DNA of 64,000 nt from Streptomyces radiopugnans (GTDB lineage: Bacteria > Actinomycetota > Actinomycetes > Streptomycetales > Streptomycetaceae), in assembly GCF_900110735.1 (NCBI RefSeq), contig NZ_FOET01000016.1:1-64000 (forward strand), read 5' to 3'. A program made the position numbers and the translations under genes. The notes under the pieces were generated by a model that searched no databases, was not told where the DNA came from, and saw only the letters and a list, made by a program, of their open reading frames with translations. Positions 45,880 through 55,127 of the stretch are shown piece by piece; positions within the stretch are counted from its first letter, which is position 1, and every line of letters starts with the position of its first letter.

Positions 45880-46488
45880 GTGCTGGTCAAGTGGATGCGC
45901 TGCACGGTGGTCGACCGACGCGGCTTCGAGAGGGGGCAGCGGAAGTGGGCCGGCCTGCTGGGCGAGCCGGGCTTCCGCGCGCAGGGCGGCGGCTGGAGCC
46001 GGTCCCGGCCGGGCGTCGCGCACCTCTTCGGCTTCTGGGAGAGCCGGGCCTTCTACGACTCGTTCATGGCACGTTCCCACGACCGGCTGGCGGCATCGCA
46101 GAACGGCACCTACAAGGACGCCCAGGTCCGGCTGTTCGAGTACCGCTTCGATGTGAAGGTGGGGTTCCGGCCGCAGTTCACGGACGCGGACCTGCTGCGC
46201 GTCGCCCACTGCCGGGTGCGCCGCGAGCGCATCGAGCACTACACCCTGATGCAGGAGAAGGTGTGGAACCCGGCGATGGCCGGGTCGCCCGGGATGCTGC
46301 GAGGGGTCTTCGCGCAGGCGCAGGCCGAGGACGAGTTCCTGGTGCTGTCGATGTGGGACTCGGCGGCGGAGCACGGCAAGTACCGCACGGAGCGGATCGA
46401 GCGGCTGGCGCTCCGTGCCCAGCTGGGGGCGGATGTCACGGCGGTCGGCGGGGACGTGATCGACCTCGAGCCGTCCTGGACGGTCTGA
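45880..46488 (+). CDS. DUF4937/YdbC-like protein
   Basis: Two copies of a dimeric alpha/beta-barrel-like half: first MLVKWMRCTVVDRRGFERGQ to AHLFGFWESRAFYDSFM, second LLRVAHCRVRRERIEHYTLMQ to EFLVLSMWDSAAEHGKYR. Fold similar to antibiotic-biosynthesis-monooxygenase barrels; function unknown. 202 residues. The GTG start follows a TACGAT hexamer by 6 bases, indicating a leaderless message. The next gene is a phosphatase, 110 bp on. Confidence 0.75.
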   Translation: MLVKWMRCTVVDRRGFERGQRKWAGLLGEPGFRAQGGGWSRSRPGVAHLFGFWESRAFYDSFMARSHDRLAASQNGTYKDAQVRLFEYRFDVKVGFRPQFTDADLLRVAHCRVRRERIEHYTLMQEKVWNPAMAGSPGMLRGVFAQAQAEDEFLVLSMWDSAAEHGKYRTERIERLALRAQLGADVTAVGGDVIDLEPSWTV

Positions 46489-46528
<40 letters not shown>

Positions 46529-46598
46529 GGAGCCGTTCCGGCACCGCCGCGCCGGCTGTGGTTGGGCTGTGGAGCCGCCGCGCGCCTAGGGTGGGTGC

Positions 46599-47321
46599 AT
46601 GGCACGACCCCGGCGCATCGTCCTGGTCCGGCACGGCGAGTCGGAGGGGAACTTCGACGACTCGGTCTACGAGCGGGTGCCCGACCACGCCCTGAGCCTG
46701 ACCGAACGCGGATTCCGGCAGGCCGAGGCGGCTGGGGAGCGGCTGCGGGCGCTCTTCGGCGACGAGCGGATCTCGGCCTACGTCTCGCCGTACCGCCGCA
46801 CCCACCAGACCTTCCGCGCGCTGCGCCTGGACCCGACGCGGGTGCGGATGCGCGAGGAGCCCCGGCTGCGCGAGCAGGACTGGGGCAACTGGCAGGACCG
46901 CGAGGACGTACGGCGGCAGAAGGCGGCGCGCGACGCGTACGGGCACTTCTTCTACCGGTTCGCGCAGGGCGAGTCGGGTGCGGACGTCTACGACCGGGTG
47001 GGGGCCTTCCTGGAGAGCCTGTGGCGCAGTTTCGAGTTCCCCGACCATCCTCCGAACGTGCTGCTGGTGACGCACGGGCTGACCATGCGGCTGTTCTGCA
47101 TGAGGTGGCTGCACTGGACGGTCGCGGAGTTCGAGTCGCTGTCCAACCCGGGCAACGGGGAGATGCGGGCCCTGGAGCTGGGAACGGACGGGCGGTACCA
47201 CCTTGACCGGCCGTTCGAGCGCTGGTGCACCCCCGAGTCGTACGCCGGGCCCTACGAGGGGGAGTCCGGGGAGACGTACGGGATGTCCGGGGTGCGCGGG
47301 CGTCCCGGCAGGTTCCGGTGA
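46599..47321 (+). CDS. Histidine phosphatase family protein
   Basis: Phosphoglycerate-mutase-like phosphatase. Catalytic RHG motif in IVLVRHGESEGNFD (His about residue 12), second Arg in YVSPYRRTHQTF, EPRLREQDWGNWQ, and the second catalytic His in VLLVTHGLTMRLF. 240 residues. TAGGGT is 6 bases before the ATG, so probably leaderless. Substrate not evident. From position it is the conserved Streptomyces gene between the DUF4937 and DUF4173 genes. Confidence 0.9.
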   Translation: MARPRRIVLVRHGESEGNFDDSVYERVPDHALSLTERGFRQAEAAGERLRALFGDERISAYVSPYRRTHQTFRALRLDPTRVRMREEPRLREQDWGNWQDREDVRRQKAARDAYGHFFYRFAQGESGADVYDRVGAFLESLWRSFEFPDHPPNVLLVTHGLTMRLFCMRWLHWTVAEFESLSNPGNGEMRALELGTDGRYHLDRPFERWCTPESYAGPYEGESGETYGMSGVRGRPGRFR

Positions 47322-47420
47322 GGCGCTGACGCAGCGGCGGGCGGACACGGCGTCTCCGGCCGGTCGCCGGGCGCGCGCCGGGTGCGTTCCTTGCCGCCGC
47401 CCTTGCCACCACCCTTGTCA

Positions 47421-47439
47421 CCGCTCTGTCACAGAGCGG
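47421..47439. other. Short perfect hairpin
   Basis: CCGCTCTG-TCA-CAGAGCGG, 100 bp after the phosphatase stop and 109 bp before the DUF4173 gene. Could be a terminator or an operator. Confidence 0.45.
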
Positions 47440-47547
47440 CGCTCGGGGCGGAGGTGCGCGCCGGAGGCGCACTACGGTGGCGCCCGAGTCATCGCGTTGA
47501 TCACCGCAGGGCGGTGGGGGGAAAGGCGCGGTGGGGGAGGGGGACCC

Positions 47548-49284
47548 ATGTCCGATCAGCCGTCCGGCGTGCCCGCGGAGAACGAGGCGGACGGCACCCT
47601 GCGGAAGGCTGCCGTACGGCAGGAGGGCGGGCACGAGGACGCCCCGCGCCGGGAGGCCGCCCCCGGCGACGCCGGGCCGCCGCGGAGTTCCGCCCGCATG
47701 ACGAAGCAGGCCGCCGCCCCGGGCGGACGGCGGTCCGACGCGTCCCATGGCGCCTCCCACGGCGCGTCGTCCTGGGCCGCGTACGAGCCTCCGCCCCCGC
47801 CCGCCTGGGTGACGGCCGCGAAGCCGGAGGAACCCCCGCCGATCGGCGGGGCCGCCCTCTGGGCCGTGCTGGCCACCGGAACGCTGGCCGGGCTGCTGCT
47901 CGGTGACGGGCTGGGTCTCAACGTGCTGCTGGCCGCCCTGCCGGCCGCCCTGGCCGCGTACTTCGCCGGGCGGGCGGCGGGACGCGGGATCCACCCGTGG
48001 TCGCTGGTGTGGGCCGCGGGCGGGACGGCGCTGCTGCTGGTGCCCGCGCTGCGGGACGCGGGATGGCCGACCTTCCTGGCGCTGGCGGCCGCCCTGGCGA
48101 CGGGATCGCTGGCACTGCACGGCACGCGCACCTGGCGCGGGACGCTGATCGGATGCGTCGGTGTGTTCGGCGAGGTCCTGCCGGGCGTCCTCTGGGCCTG
48201 GCACGGGCTGCGCGAGCGGGCGGACGGCTCGCGCGACCGCTGGTGGCCCGTCGTCCGGACGGCCGGCGTCGCGGTCGTGCTGCTGGCCGTCTTCGGCGCG
48301 CTGTTCGCGGGGGCGGACGCGGCCTTCGCGGACCTGCTGGCCGGGCTGGTGCCCGAGGTGTCGGTGTCGGACGGGCCGGCGCACGCCCTCCTGTTCGTCC
48401 TGGGGGCGGCGGCCGCGCTGGGAGCGGCCCGCACCGCCGCGGCCCCCTGGCGCTGGGACCGCGTCGAGGGCGGCCGCGGCCGGCCCCGGGGGCGCATGGA
48501 GTGGGCGCTTCCCCTGGTCGTGCTGAACGCCCTGTTCGCCGTCTTCATCGCCATCCAGCTCGCCGTCCTCTTCGGCGGTTACGACAAGGTGCTCAGCGAG
48601 ACCGGGCTGACCTACTCGGAGTACGCCCGCCAGGGCTTCTGGCAGCTGCTGACCGTCACCCTCCTGACCCTCGTCGTGATCGCGCTGGCCCTGCGCTGGG
48701 CGCCGCGCGGCGCGGCCCGCGACCGCACACTGGTCCGCGCCGTCCTGGGCGTCCTGTGCGCGCTGACCCTCGTCGTGGTGCTCTCGGCGCTGCGCCGCAT
48801 GGAGTTGTACGTCGACGCGTACGGCCTGACCAGGCTGAGGGTGTCCGTGGCCGGGATCGAGCTGTGGTTCGGCATCGTCATCGTCCTGATCATGGCGGCC
48901 GGGGTGTTCGGCGGACGCTGGCTGCCGCGCGCGGTGGTGGCGAGCGCGGCGGCCGCCGTGCTGTGCTTCGGGCTGGTCTCGCCGGACGGGCTGGTGGCCG
49001 AGCAGAACGTGCGGCGCTTCGAGCGCACCGGGCAGATCGACCTGGCGTACCTGAGAGGGCTCTCCGCGGACGCCGTACCGGCCCTGGACACCCTGCCCGA
49101 GCCCCAGCGATCCTGCGCCCTGCGGGACATCGCCCGGGACGTCCTCGACGGGGACAAGCCCTGGTACGCGACCAGTTACGGCGAGACGCGGGCCCGTGCC
49201 GTGCTCACCGACCGCCCCGCCGACCGGATGGAGTTCCCCTGCTGGGAGCTGGACAGGGAGGGGCGGACTCCGGAGTCCCGCTGA
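47548..49284 (+). CDS. DUF4173 membrane protein
   Basis: 578-residue integral membrane protein. The first 95 residues are polar and disordered; then about a dozen hydrophobic helices from residue 100 to 480, and a soluble C-terminal domain (VRRFERTGQIDLAYLRGL, SADAVPALDTLPEPQ, CALRDIARDV) carrying the conserved DUF4173 block LYVDAYGLTRLRVSV. Start ATG 47548 has GGGGGAGGGGG upstream. Function unknown; the arrangement resembles sensor or enzyme domains attached to a membrane core. Confidence 0.82.
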   Translation: MSDQPSGVPAENEADGTLRKAAVRQEGGHEDAPRREAAPGDAGPPRSSARMTKQAAAPGGRRSDASHGASHGASSWAAYEPPPPPAWVTAAKPEEPPPIGGAALWAVLATGTLAGLLLGDGLGLNVLLAALPAALAAYFAGRAAGRGIHPWSLVWAAGGTALLLVPALRDAGWPTFLALAAALATGSLALHGTRTWRGTLIGCVGVFGEVLPGVLWAWHGLRERADGSRDRWWPVVRTAGVAVVLLAVFGALFAGADAAFADLLAGLVPEVSVSDGPAHALLFVLGAAAALGAARTAAAPWRWDRVEGGRGRPRGRMEWALPLVVLNALFAVFIAIQLAVLFGGYDKVLSETGLTYSEYARQGFWQLLTVTLLTLVVIALALRWAPRGAARDRTLVRAVLGVLCALTLVVVLSALRRMELYVDAYGLTRLRVSVAGIELWFGIVIVLIMAAGVFGGRWLPRAVVASAAAAVLCFGLVSPDGLVAEQNVRRFERTGQIDLAYLRGLSADAVPALDTLPEPQRSCALRDIARDVLDGDKPWYATSYGETRARAVLTDRPADRMEFPCWELDREGRTPESR

Positions 49285-49399
49285 ACCGCGCCGGGCCGTG
49301 CCGGGCCGGGCTGTGCCGTGCCGTGCCGTGCCGGAGGGGGCGGTCCCCTCCGGCCCCGGGAACGCCCGCCGGGCGGAGGGGCGTACCCTGGCTGACGCC

Positions 49400-50077
49400 A
49401 TGCCGTACGAGCCTCCCACCCACCGCGTCGAACGTTCCCTGCGGGCCACCACGGGGGCGAAGGTCGTCGCCGGGATCGACGAGGTCGGCCGGGGCGCCTG
49501 GGCGGGGCCCGTCACCGTCTGCGCGGCGGTCACCGGGCTGCGCAGGCCGCCCGAAGGACTGACGGACTCCAAGCTCATCGGGCCCGTCCGCCGCACCGAA
49601 CTCGCCGGAACGCTCACCGACTGGGTCACCGCCCACGCGCTCGGGCACTCCTCCCCGGAGGAGATCGACGAACTGGGCATGACGGCCGCCCTCCGGCTCG
49701 CCGCCGTACGTGCGCTGGAGGCGCTGCCGGTCCGTCCCGACGCGGTGATCCTCGACGGCGGGCACGACTACCTGGGGGCGCCCTGGAGGGTCCGCACGGT
49801 GGTCAAGGGCGACCGGTCGTGTGTCCCGGTCGCCGCGGCGTCCGTGATCGCCAAGGTGCACCGGGACGCGCGTATGGCCGAACTGGGCGCCGATCACGCC
49901 GAGTTCGGCTTCGACCGCAACGCCGGTTATCCCTCGCCCGTCCACCGTGCCGCCCTCGAGGAGTTGGGGCCCACGCCCCACCACCGGCTGTCGTGGTCGT
50001 ACCTGGACGCGCTGCCGCGCTGGCGGCACCTGAAACGGGCACGTGCCGAACGGATCGAGCAGATCGGCCTCTTCTGA
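49400..50077 (+). CDS. rnhB: Ribonuclease HII
   Basis: Cleaves RNA in RNA-DNA hybrids, including single ribonucleotides. Catalytic acids: Asp and Glu in GIDEVGRGAWAGPV (about residue 27), Asp in VILDGGHDYL (about 120) and Asp in SVIAKVHRDARM (about 150). NAGYPSPVHRAALEELGPTPHHRLSW is the usual C-terminal block (shown in part). 225 residues. TACCCT is 10 bases before ATG, so the leader is probably very short. Confidence 0.95.
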   Translation: MPYEPPTHRVERSLRATTGAKVVAGIDEVGRGAWAGPVTVCAAVTGLRRPPEGLTDSKLIGPVRRTELAGTLTDWVTAHALGHSSPEEIDELGMTAALRLAAVRALEALPVRPDAVILDGGHDYLGAPWRVRTVVKGDRSCVPVAAASVIAKVHRDARMAELGADHAEFGFDRNAGYPSPVHRAALEELGPTPHHRLSWSYLDALPRWRHLKRARAERIEQIGLF

Positions 50078-50144
50078 GCCGAAACCGAATCTTTTTCCGA
50101 ACCCGCTGGCGCGTTCCGCACCGGCGTTTGATAGACAACACCCC

Positions 50145-50783
50145 ATGCCGCACAGCTCCGAGGAGCCCAAGATCCACCCGAATGTCCCCGGCCCCCGCAA
50201 CACGACGGGTACCGCCCGGGCCCCACAGATTCCCCGCCCCTCCGCACCCGTTCCCGGTCCCCGGCCCGGCCCCCGGCCGACGCCGCAGCGGGCCGACCGC
50301 GGCCGTCCCGCTCCCGGCAGGCCGGTGCCGACGCGCACCGCCGGGCCCTCGCACCCCGCAGCGGAGGCGAAGACGACCCCGGGAAACGCCGCTCCGGGGA
50401 AGGCCGCACCGCAGATCCAGCTCGTCGATGCCACCGAGGCCACCGCGGTCGAGGTCGCGGACGAGACCGTCGACAGGCTGCTCGACGAGGGCCGCTCGCC
50501 CGCCGACGTCCTGGTGTTCACCACCGGTGAGCAGCACCCCTGGGCGCAGCACGAGCTCACCTTCGGCGAGGACGCCTACTGGCGCCAACAGGCCGAGGGC
50601 GAAGACGTCTTCTACGCCCACGCGTCGGCCGCGGACCGTACCACCGGCCGTCCGGTCGTCGTGCTCGCGGTCAACGGCGGGACGGACGAACAGGCTGCCC
50701 GGGCGCTGCCCGCCGCCCTCGCCAGGACGGGGTCGCGGCTGATCGTCTGCGGCGATCCGGGACGGCTGCGCACCCTGCTCTGA
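50145..50783 (+). CDS. Conserved hypothetical, Pro-rich N-terminus
   Basis: 212 residues. The first 90 are Pro/Arg/Thr-rich and disordered (GPRPGPRPTPQRADRGRP). The C-terminal 120 resemble the UvrD/Rep C-terminal-like fold found in Streptomyces proteins of this locus: VEVADETVDRLLDEGRSPADVLVFTTGEQ-type block (seen in parts), RPVVVLAVNGGT and SRLIVCGDPGRL. No helicase ATPase domain is attached. The start has no ribosome site; ATG 50145 is chosen over earlier codons that overlap rnhB. Confidence 0.65.
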   Translation: MPHSSEEPKIHPNVPGPRNTTGTARAPQIPRPSAPVPGPRPGPRPTPQRADRGRPAPGRPVPTRTAGPSHPAAEAKTTPGNAAPGKAAPQIQLVDATEATAVEVADETVDRLLDEGRSPADVLVFTTGEQHPWAQHELTFGEDAYWRQQAEGEDVFYAHASAADRTTGRPVVVLAVNGGTDEQAARALPAALARTGSRLIVCGDPGRLRTLL

Positions 50784-50794
50784 ACCGGTGCTCC

Positions 50795-50829
50795 GGCCCG
50801 CGGCCCGCCGCCCGGCGGGTCAGCGGGCC
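50795..50829. terminator. Bidirectional terminator
   Basis: Outer GGCCCGC/GCGGGCC and inner CCCGCCG/CGGCGGG arms between two convergent genes; the right arm enters the last codons of the minus-strand gene. Confidence 0.55.
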
Positions 50830-51449
50830 GTCGTGTCCCGCCGCGCCCCGGACGGCTTCCGGGCCCTGTCCCCCCGGCCGCCTTCCTCCGGGACCCCGTC
50901 TCCCGGGACCCCGTCCGGCCGTGTGTCCCAGGCGGCGGGGCCACCGACGTACGGCCGTCGTCCGCCGCGGTCCTCGCCGAGCACCTGCCAGCCGTCACGG
51001 GTCAGTGTGATGTACGCCCCGCACCGCAGGCCGTGCAGGATGCAGGCGTCGCGCAGTCCCCACATCCACGCGCCGTCCTCGTCCCTCCAGCCCGGGCCGT
51101 CCCCCCGGCAGCACAGCAGGACGGCGGTCCGCGAGGGCCTGCGGCGGCGCAGATCGTGCGGGACGATCCTGCGCAGCTGGGACAGCAGGACGTTGCGGCA
51201 CTCCCAGCCGTCCGGAGTGGAGTTGGCACGGGAGAACGACGCGCTGGCGATGATCCGCTCATCCGGGTCGAGCACCGCGACAACGGAGGTGGCCGGTCCG
51301 GGCCGGTGGCGGGTGTGCAGGCCGGCGACCAGTTCGCGCGGACTGCGCAGCAGAGGGATCCCGGCGGCGGCCCACTCGGCGGGTTCGAGAGTGCGTCCGG
51401 CGCGGGACGGGGTCTCGGTGGGCGGCGGTGAGACGAAGCCGACGGTCAT
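50820..51449 (-). CDS. Conserved hypothetical (209 aa)
   Basis: Unrecognised soluble protein. Segments: TLEPAEWAAAGIPLLRSPREL, SVVAVLDPDERIIASASF, CRNVLLSQLRRIVPHDLRRR, AVLLCCRGDGPGWRDEDGAW and GLRCGAYITLTRDGWQVL. The middle looks like a RadC/JAB-type alpha/beta domain in layout but lacks clear metal ligands. GGAGGGAGG before ATG 51449. Upstream of and on the same strand as recQ's downstream side; conserved in Streptomyces at this place as far as recalled. Confidence 0.65.
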   Translation of the reverse strand: MTVGFVSPPPTETPSRAGRTLEPAEWAAAGIPLLRSPRELVAGLHTRHRPGPATSVVAVLDPDERIIASASFSRANSTPDGWECRNVLLSQLRRIVPHDLRRRRPSRTAVLLCCRGDGPGWRDEDGAWMWGLRDACILHGLRCGAYITLTRDGWQVLGEDRGGRRPYVGGPAAWDTRPDGVPGDGVPEEGGRGDRARKPSGARRDTTAR

Positions 51450-51573
51450 GGTCCTCCCTCCGTGGCACCGCATCGATTCTCGCGGGTGAACACGGTTGCG
51501 GCAATGGAACAAAGAGTCGCTCCGGTCACGCCGGAGCCTCACGCGGCGGTGGGCGTGCGTACCGGCGGGCGGC

Positions 51574-53739
51574 TCAACCCCGTACGGCCAGCACCAGCGG
51601 CATCACCCCCTGGGCTCCGGCCCGGCGCAGCAGCCGCGCGGCCACGGCCAGGGTCCAGCCGGTCTCCGTGACGTCGTCCACCAGCAGTACCGGGCCACCG
51701 GCCGCCGCGACCGCCTCCGCCAGTGGCTCGGACACGGTCAGCGCACCGTGCAGGGCCCGGAGGCGCTGCGCGCTGTTGCTGCGCGGAACACGGGTGTCCG
51801 ACGCCTCGTCGGCGTACTCCACGGTGCCCAGCAGCGGTATCCGGCCGACCGCCGCGATCCGCTCCCCGAGAGACCTGATCAGCTGCGGCCGGGTCCGCGA
51901 GCCGATCGTCACCACCCCGACCGGGCGGGCCGGCGCACCTTCCTCTCCGGAGGCCCAGCCGCCCGGTCCCCGCGCCCAGTCGGCGAGTACGGAGACCACG
52001 GCGGCGGCCACGTCGTCGGGTACCGGCCCGTCCTGCGAAGGCTGCTCCAGCAGCGGACGCAGCCGGTTGCCCCATCCGATGTCGGACAGCCGGCCCAGTG
52101 CCCTGCCGGGAGCCGCCTGTTCGCCCGGAGGGACACGGCCCTTGAGGTCCAGCCCGATCGCGGGCAGCCCCGTCGGCCACATCCTGCGGGGCTCCACCTC
52201 CACGCCGGGACGCCCCAGTTCCCCCCGGGCGGCCTCCAGCGCGGCCGGATCGACATCGGTGCCGAACCGCGGGCCCGCGCAGTTGTCGCACCGCCCGCAG
52301 GGTGCCGCCTCCGTGTCGTCCAGTTGCCGTCGCAGGAACTCCATCCGGCATCCGGAGGTGGCGGCGTACTCCTTCATCGCACGCTGCTCGGTCTCCCGCT
52401 GCCGCGCCACCCAGGCGTACCGCTCGGCGTCGTAGGACCAGGGTTCTCCCGTGGAGACCCAGCCGCCGCGCACCCGCCGCACAGCCCCGTCCACGTCGAG
52501 CACCTTGAGCATCATCTCCAGCCGCGAGCGGCGCAGTTCCACCAGCGGTTCCAGAGCCGGCAGCGACAGCGGCCGGTCGGCCGACGCCAGCACGTCCAGG
52601 GTGCGGCGCACCTGCTCCTCCGGAGGAAAGGCCAGGGAGGAGAAGTACCGCCAGATCGCCTCGTCCTCAGGGCCGGGCAGCAGCAGCACCTCGGCGTGCT
52701 CCACACCGCGCCCGGCCCGGCCCACCTGCTGGTAGTAGGCGATGGGGGAGGAGGGGGAACCGAGGTGGACGACGAAGCCCAGGTCCGGCTTGTCGAAGCC
52801 CATGCCCAGCGCGGAGGTGGCCACCAGCGCCTTGACCCTGTTGCCGAGCAGGTCCGCCTCGGCCGCCTCCCGGTCGGCGTTCTCCGTCCGCCCGGTGTAG
52901 GAGGCCACCGTGTGCCCACGCTGCCGCAGGAACGCCGCCACCTCCTCGGCCGCCGAGACCGTCAGCGTGTAGACGATGCCGGAGCCCGGCAGCTCGTGGA
53001 GGTGACCGTCGAGCCAGGCCAGCCGGTGTGCCGCGTCCGGCAGGCGCAGCACCCCCAGGCTGAGGCTCTCCCGTTCCAGCGGGCCGCGCAGCACCAGCGC
53101 GTCCGTCCCCGTCCCGCCGGTGCCCAGCTGCTCGGCCACGTCGGCCGTCACGCGGGCGTTGGCCGTCGCGGTGGTGGCCAGCACCGGGACACCGGGGGGG
53201 AGTTCGGCGAGCATCGTCCGCAGCCGCCGGTAGTCGGGCCGGAAGTCATGGCCCCAGTCGGAGATGCAGTGCGCCTCGTCGACCACCAGCAGTCCGGTCG
53301 TGGCGGCCAGTTTCGGCAGGACCTGATCACGGAAGTCGGGGTTGTTCAGGCGCTCCGGACTGACGAGCAGCACATCGACCTCGCCCGCGGCCACCTCGGC
53401 GTGGACGGTGTCCCACTCCTCGGTGTTCGCGGAGTTGATCGTCCGGGCACGCACGCCCGCCCGCTCCGCGGCCTCGACCTGGTTGCGCATCAGGGCCAGG
53501 AGCGGGGAGACGATCACGGTCGGCCCCTCACCGCGCTCGCGCAGCAGTGCCGTCGCCACGAAGTACACCGCCGACTTGCCCCAGCCCGTGCGCTGGACCA
53601 CCAGGGCCCGCCGGCGCTCCACCACCAGAGCCTCGACGGCCCGCCACTGGTCGGTGCGCAGCCTCGCAGTACCGGTGGTGTCGCCGGTCAGGCGGGCCAG
53701 TACGGCGTCGGCCGCGGCACGCAGATTCTCCTCGCTCAT
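51574..53739 (-). CDS. recQ: RecQ-family helicase fused to a phosphoribosyltransferase-like domain
   Basis: 3'-5' DNA helicase with an extra domain. Walker A VQRTGWGKSAVYF (about residue 48), DEAH VVDEAHCISDWGHDFRPDY (about 150), GIVYTLTVSAAEEVAAFL, QQVGRAGRGVEHAEV, and a zinc-binding CGRCDNCAG. No HRDC domain. From about residue 590 on there is a PRTase-like domain (RPVGVVTIGSRTRPQLIRSL) with a PRPP-loop motif PVLLVDDVTETGWTL. 721 residues, ATG 53739. Divergent from the DUF4192 gene. Confidence 0.9.
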   Translation of the reverse strand: MSEENLRAAADAVLARLTGDTTGTARLRTDQWRAVEALVVERRRALVVQRTGWGKSAVYFVATALLRERGEGPTVIVSPLLALMRNQVEAAERAGVRARTINSANTEEWDTVHAEVAAGEVDVLLVSPERLNNPDFRDQVLPKLAATTGLLVVDEAHCISDWGHDFRPDYRRLRTMLAELPPGVPVLATTATANARVTADVAEQLGTGGTGTDALVLRGPLERESLSLGVLRLPDAAHRLAWLDGHLHELPGSGIVYTLTVSAAEEVAAFLRQRGHTVASYTGRTENADREAAEADLLGNRVKALVATSALGMGFDKPDLGFVVHLGSPSSPIAYYQQVGRAGRGVEHAEVLLLPGPEDEAIWRYFSSLAFPPEEQVRRTLDVLASADRPLSLPALEPLVELRRSRLEMMLKVLDVDGAVRRVRGGWVSTGEPWSYDAERYAWVARQRETEQRAMKEYAATSGCRMEFLRRQLDDTEAAPCGRCDNCAGPRFGTDVDPAALEAARGELGRPGVEVEPRRMWPTGLPAIGLDLKGRVPPGEQAAPGRALGRLSDIGWGNRLRPLLEQPSQDGPVPDDVAAAVVSVLADWARGPGGWASGEEGAPARPVGVVTIGSRTRPQLIRSLGERIAAVGRIPLLGTVEYADEASDTRVPRSNSAQRLRALHGALTVSEPLAEAVAAAGGPVLLVDDVTETGWTLAVAARLLRRAGAQGVMPLVLAVRG

Positions 53740-53902
53740 GCGTCCATGCAACCCGATGACACCGACACCGTGCGAACCGCCTGTGGACAACCGGACGTCC
53801 ATACAGCCGATGTGATCACCGGTATATCGGCACATATGCCTGTTGAGGCCGCCTGTGGACGGAACCGCACGGCGCCCCGCCCGTCCGCGCCAATGTCGGG
53901 GC

Positions 53903-55072
53903 ATGACACAGCACAGCGAATCCACCCGGCAGCCGTCCGCCACCACCCAGGTCACCCTGCGCGGTCCGGCCGAGCTGATCGACTCCCTTCCCTACCTGCT
54001 CGGCTACCACCCCGACGACTCCATCGTCCTGGTCGGCCTCCACGGTCCGAGCGGCCGCTTCGGCGGCCGGCTCCGCGTGGGCATTCCCGCGCGGGAGGAG
54101 GGGTGGCCCGGACTGGCCGAGCAGCTCGCCGACTGCCTGCGCGGCAGCGGCGTCCCGCGCGGCGACCGCCCCGACGCGGCACTCGTCTTCCTGTGCCAGG
54201 ATCCCGCGGACGGCGAGAGCGGCCGGGCCGTCATGGAACGGCTCCGTCCTCTCGCCCAGCGGCTGCGGACCGCCTGCGGAGCGCTGGACATGCCGGTGTA
54301 CGAGGCACTGTGCGTCTCCGGCGGCCGCTACTGGTCCTACTGCTGCCCCGACACCCGGTGCTGCCCCGCCGAGGGCACACCGCTGGGCGTTCCCGGCACA
54401 TCCGCCATGGCGGCCGCGGCGGCGTACGCCGGGCTGCGGGTGGAGGGCACGCTGAAGGAGATGACGGCCAGGCTCGCGCCGCTGGGACCACCGGTCGCCG
54501 GACCGCAGGAGCAGGCCCTCGACATCGCGGGCACGGCCCTGGTGCCCCGGATGCTGGGCGAGGCCGACCGCGCGACGGTGCGTGCCGAGACCCTGGCGCT
54601 CGCCGGGCGGCTGCTCGACCGCTACCGGGACGCGGCGACGGCGGGCCGGAGGGAGGGGGCGGCCGGGGCCGACGCCAGGGACGACCGCCTCCTCTCCCAC
54701 GAGGAGGCCGCCACCGTGATCCTCGGCCTCCAGGACCGGATCACCCGGGACTGGGCCGCGGAGTGGATGGAGGGCGAGGACGCCGCCCCCGCGCTGCGGC
54801 TGTGGCGGGCGCTGGCCCGGCGGTGCGTCGGGGCCTACGCCGAGCACGCGGCGGCCCCGCTCGCCCTGGCCGGCTGGGTCGCCTGGTCCGGTGGGGACGA
54901 GCCCGGTGCGCGTGTGGCGCTGGGCCGGGCACTGGAGCTGGATCCGGGGTACGTCTTCGCGCGGCTGCTCCACGGTGCGTGCAACAGCGGGCTCGACCCC
55001 GAACCGCTGAGGCGGTGCCTGCGGAGGCAGCGGGCCGCGCGCGGCCTCGGGACCGCGGCGGTCCAGGGCTGA
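53903..55072 (+). CDS. DUF4192 domain protein
   Basis: 389-residue actinobacterial protein of unknown function. Characteristic blocks: VTLRGPAELIDSLPYLLGYHP, DDSIVLVGLHG, YEALCVSGGRYWSYCC with CCPAEGTPL, and a C-terminal TPR-like region (GWVAWSGGDEPGARVALGRA, LELDPGYVFARLLH). DUF4192 proteins often lie near recQ or DNA repair genes, so a nucleic-acid role is possible. ATG 53903 has no strong ribosome site (GTCGGGGC before it). The following NUDIX gene is 55 bp on. Confidence 0.82.
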   Translation: MTQHSESTRQPSATTQVTLRGPAELIDSLPYLLGYHPDDSIVLVGLHGPSGRFGGRLRVGIPAREEGWPGLAEQLADCLRGSGVPRGDRPDAALVFLCQDPADGESGRAVMERLRPLAQRLRTACGALDMPVYEALCVSGGRYWSYCCPDTRCCPAEGTPLGVPGTSAMAAAAAYAGLRVEGTLKEMTARLAPLGPPVAGPQEQALDIAGTALVPRMLGEADRATVRAETLALAGRLLDRYRDAATAGRREGAAGADARDDRLLSHEEAATVILGLQDRITRDWAAEWMEGEDAAPALRLWRALARRCVGAYAEHAAAPLALAGWVAWSGGDEPGARVALGRALELDPGYVFARLLHGACNSGLDPEPLRRCLRRQRAARGLGTAAVQG

Positions 55073-55100
55073 CGGCGGAGCGGCGTGAGCCTCTGTTTAT

Positions 55101-55113
55101 CGTCAGGCAGACG
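55101..55113 (+). promoter_or_regulatory. Candidate operator before the NUDIX regulator
   Basis: CGTC-AGGCA-GACG inverted repeat, extendable to TATCGTC/GACGACTA with one gap, overlapping the promoter of the NUDIX-HTH gene just before its TATGAT -10. It fits an autoregulatory site. Confidence 0.5.
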
Positions 55114-55115
55114 AC

Positions 55116-55121
55116 TATGAT
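55116..55121 (+). promoter_or_regulatory. -10 element of the NUDIX regulator gene
   Basis: TATGAT, 6 bases before ATG 55128, implying a leaderless transcript. Confidence 0.6.
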
Positions 55122-55127
55122 CACGTC

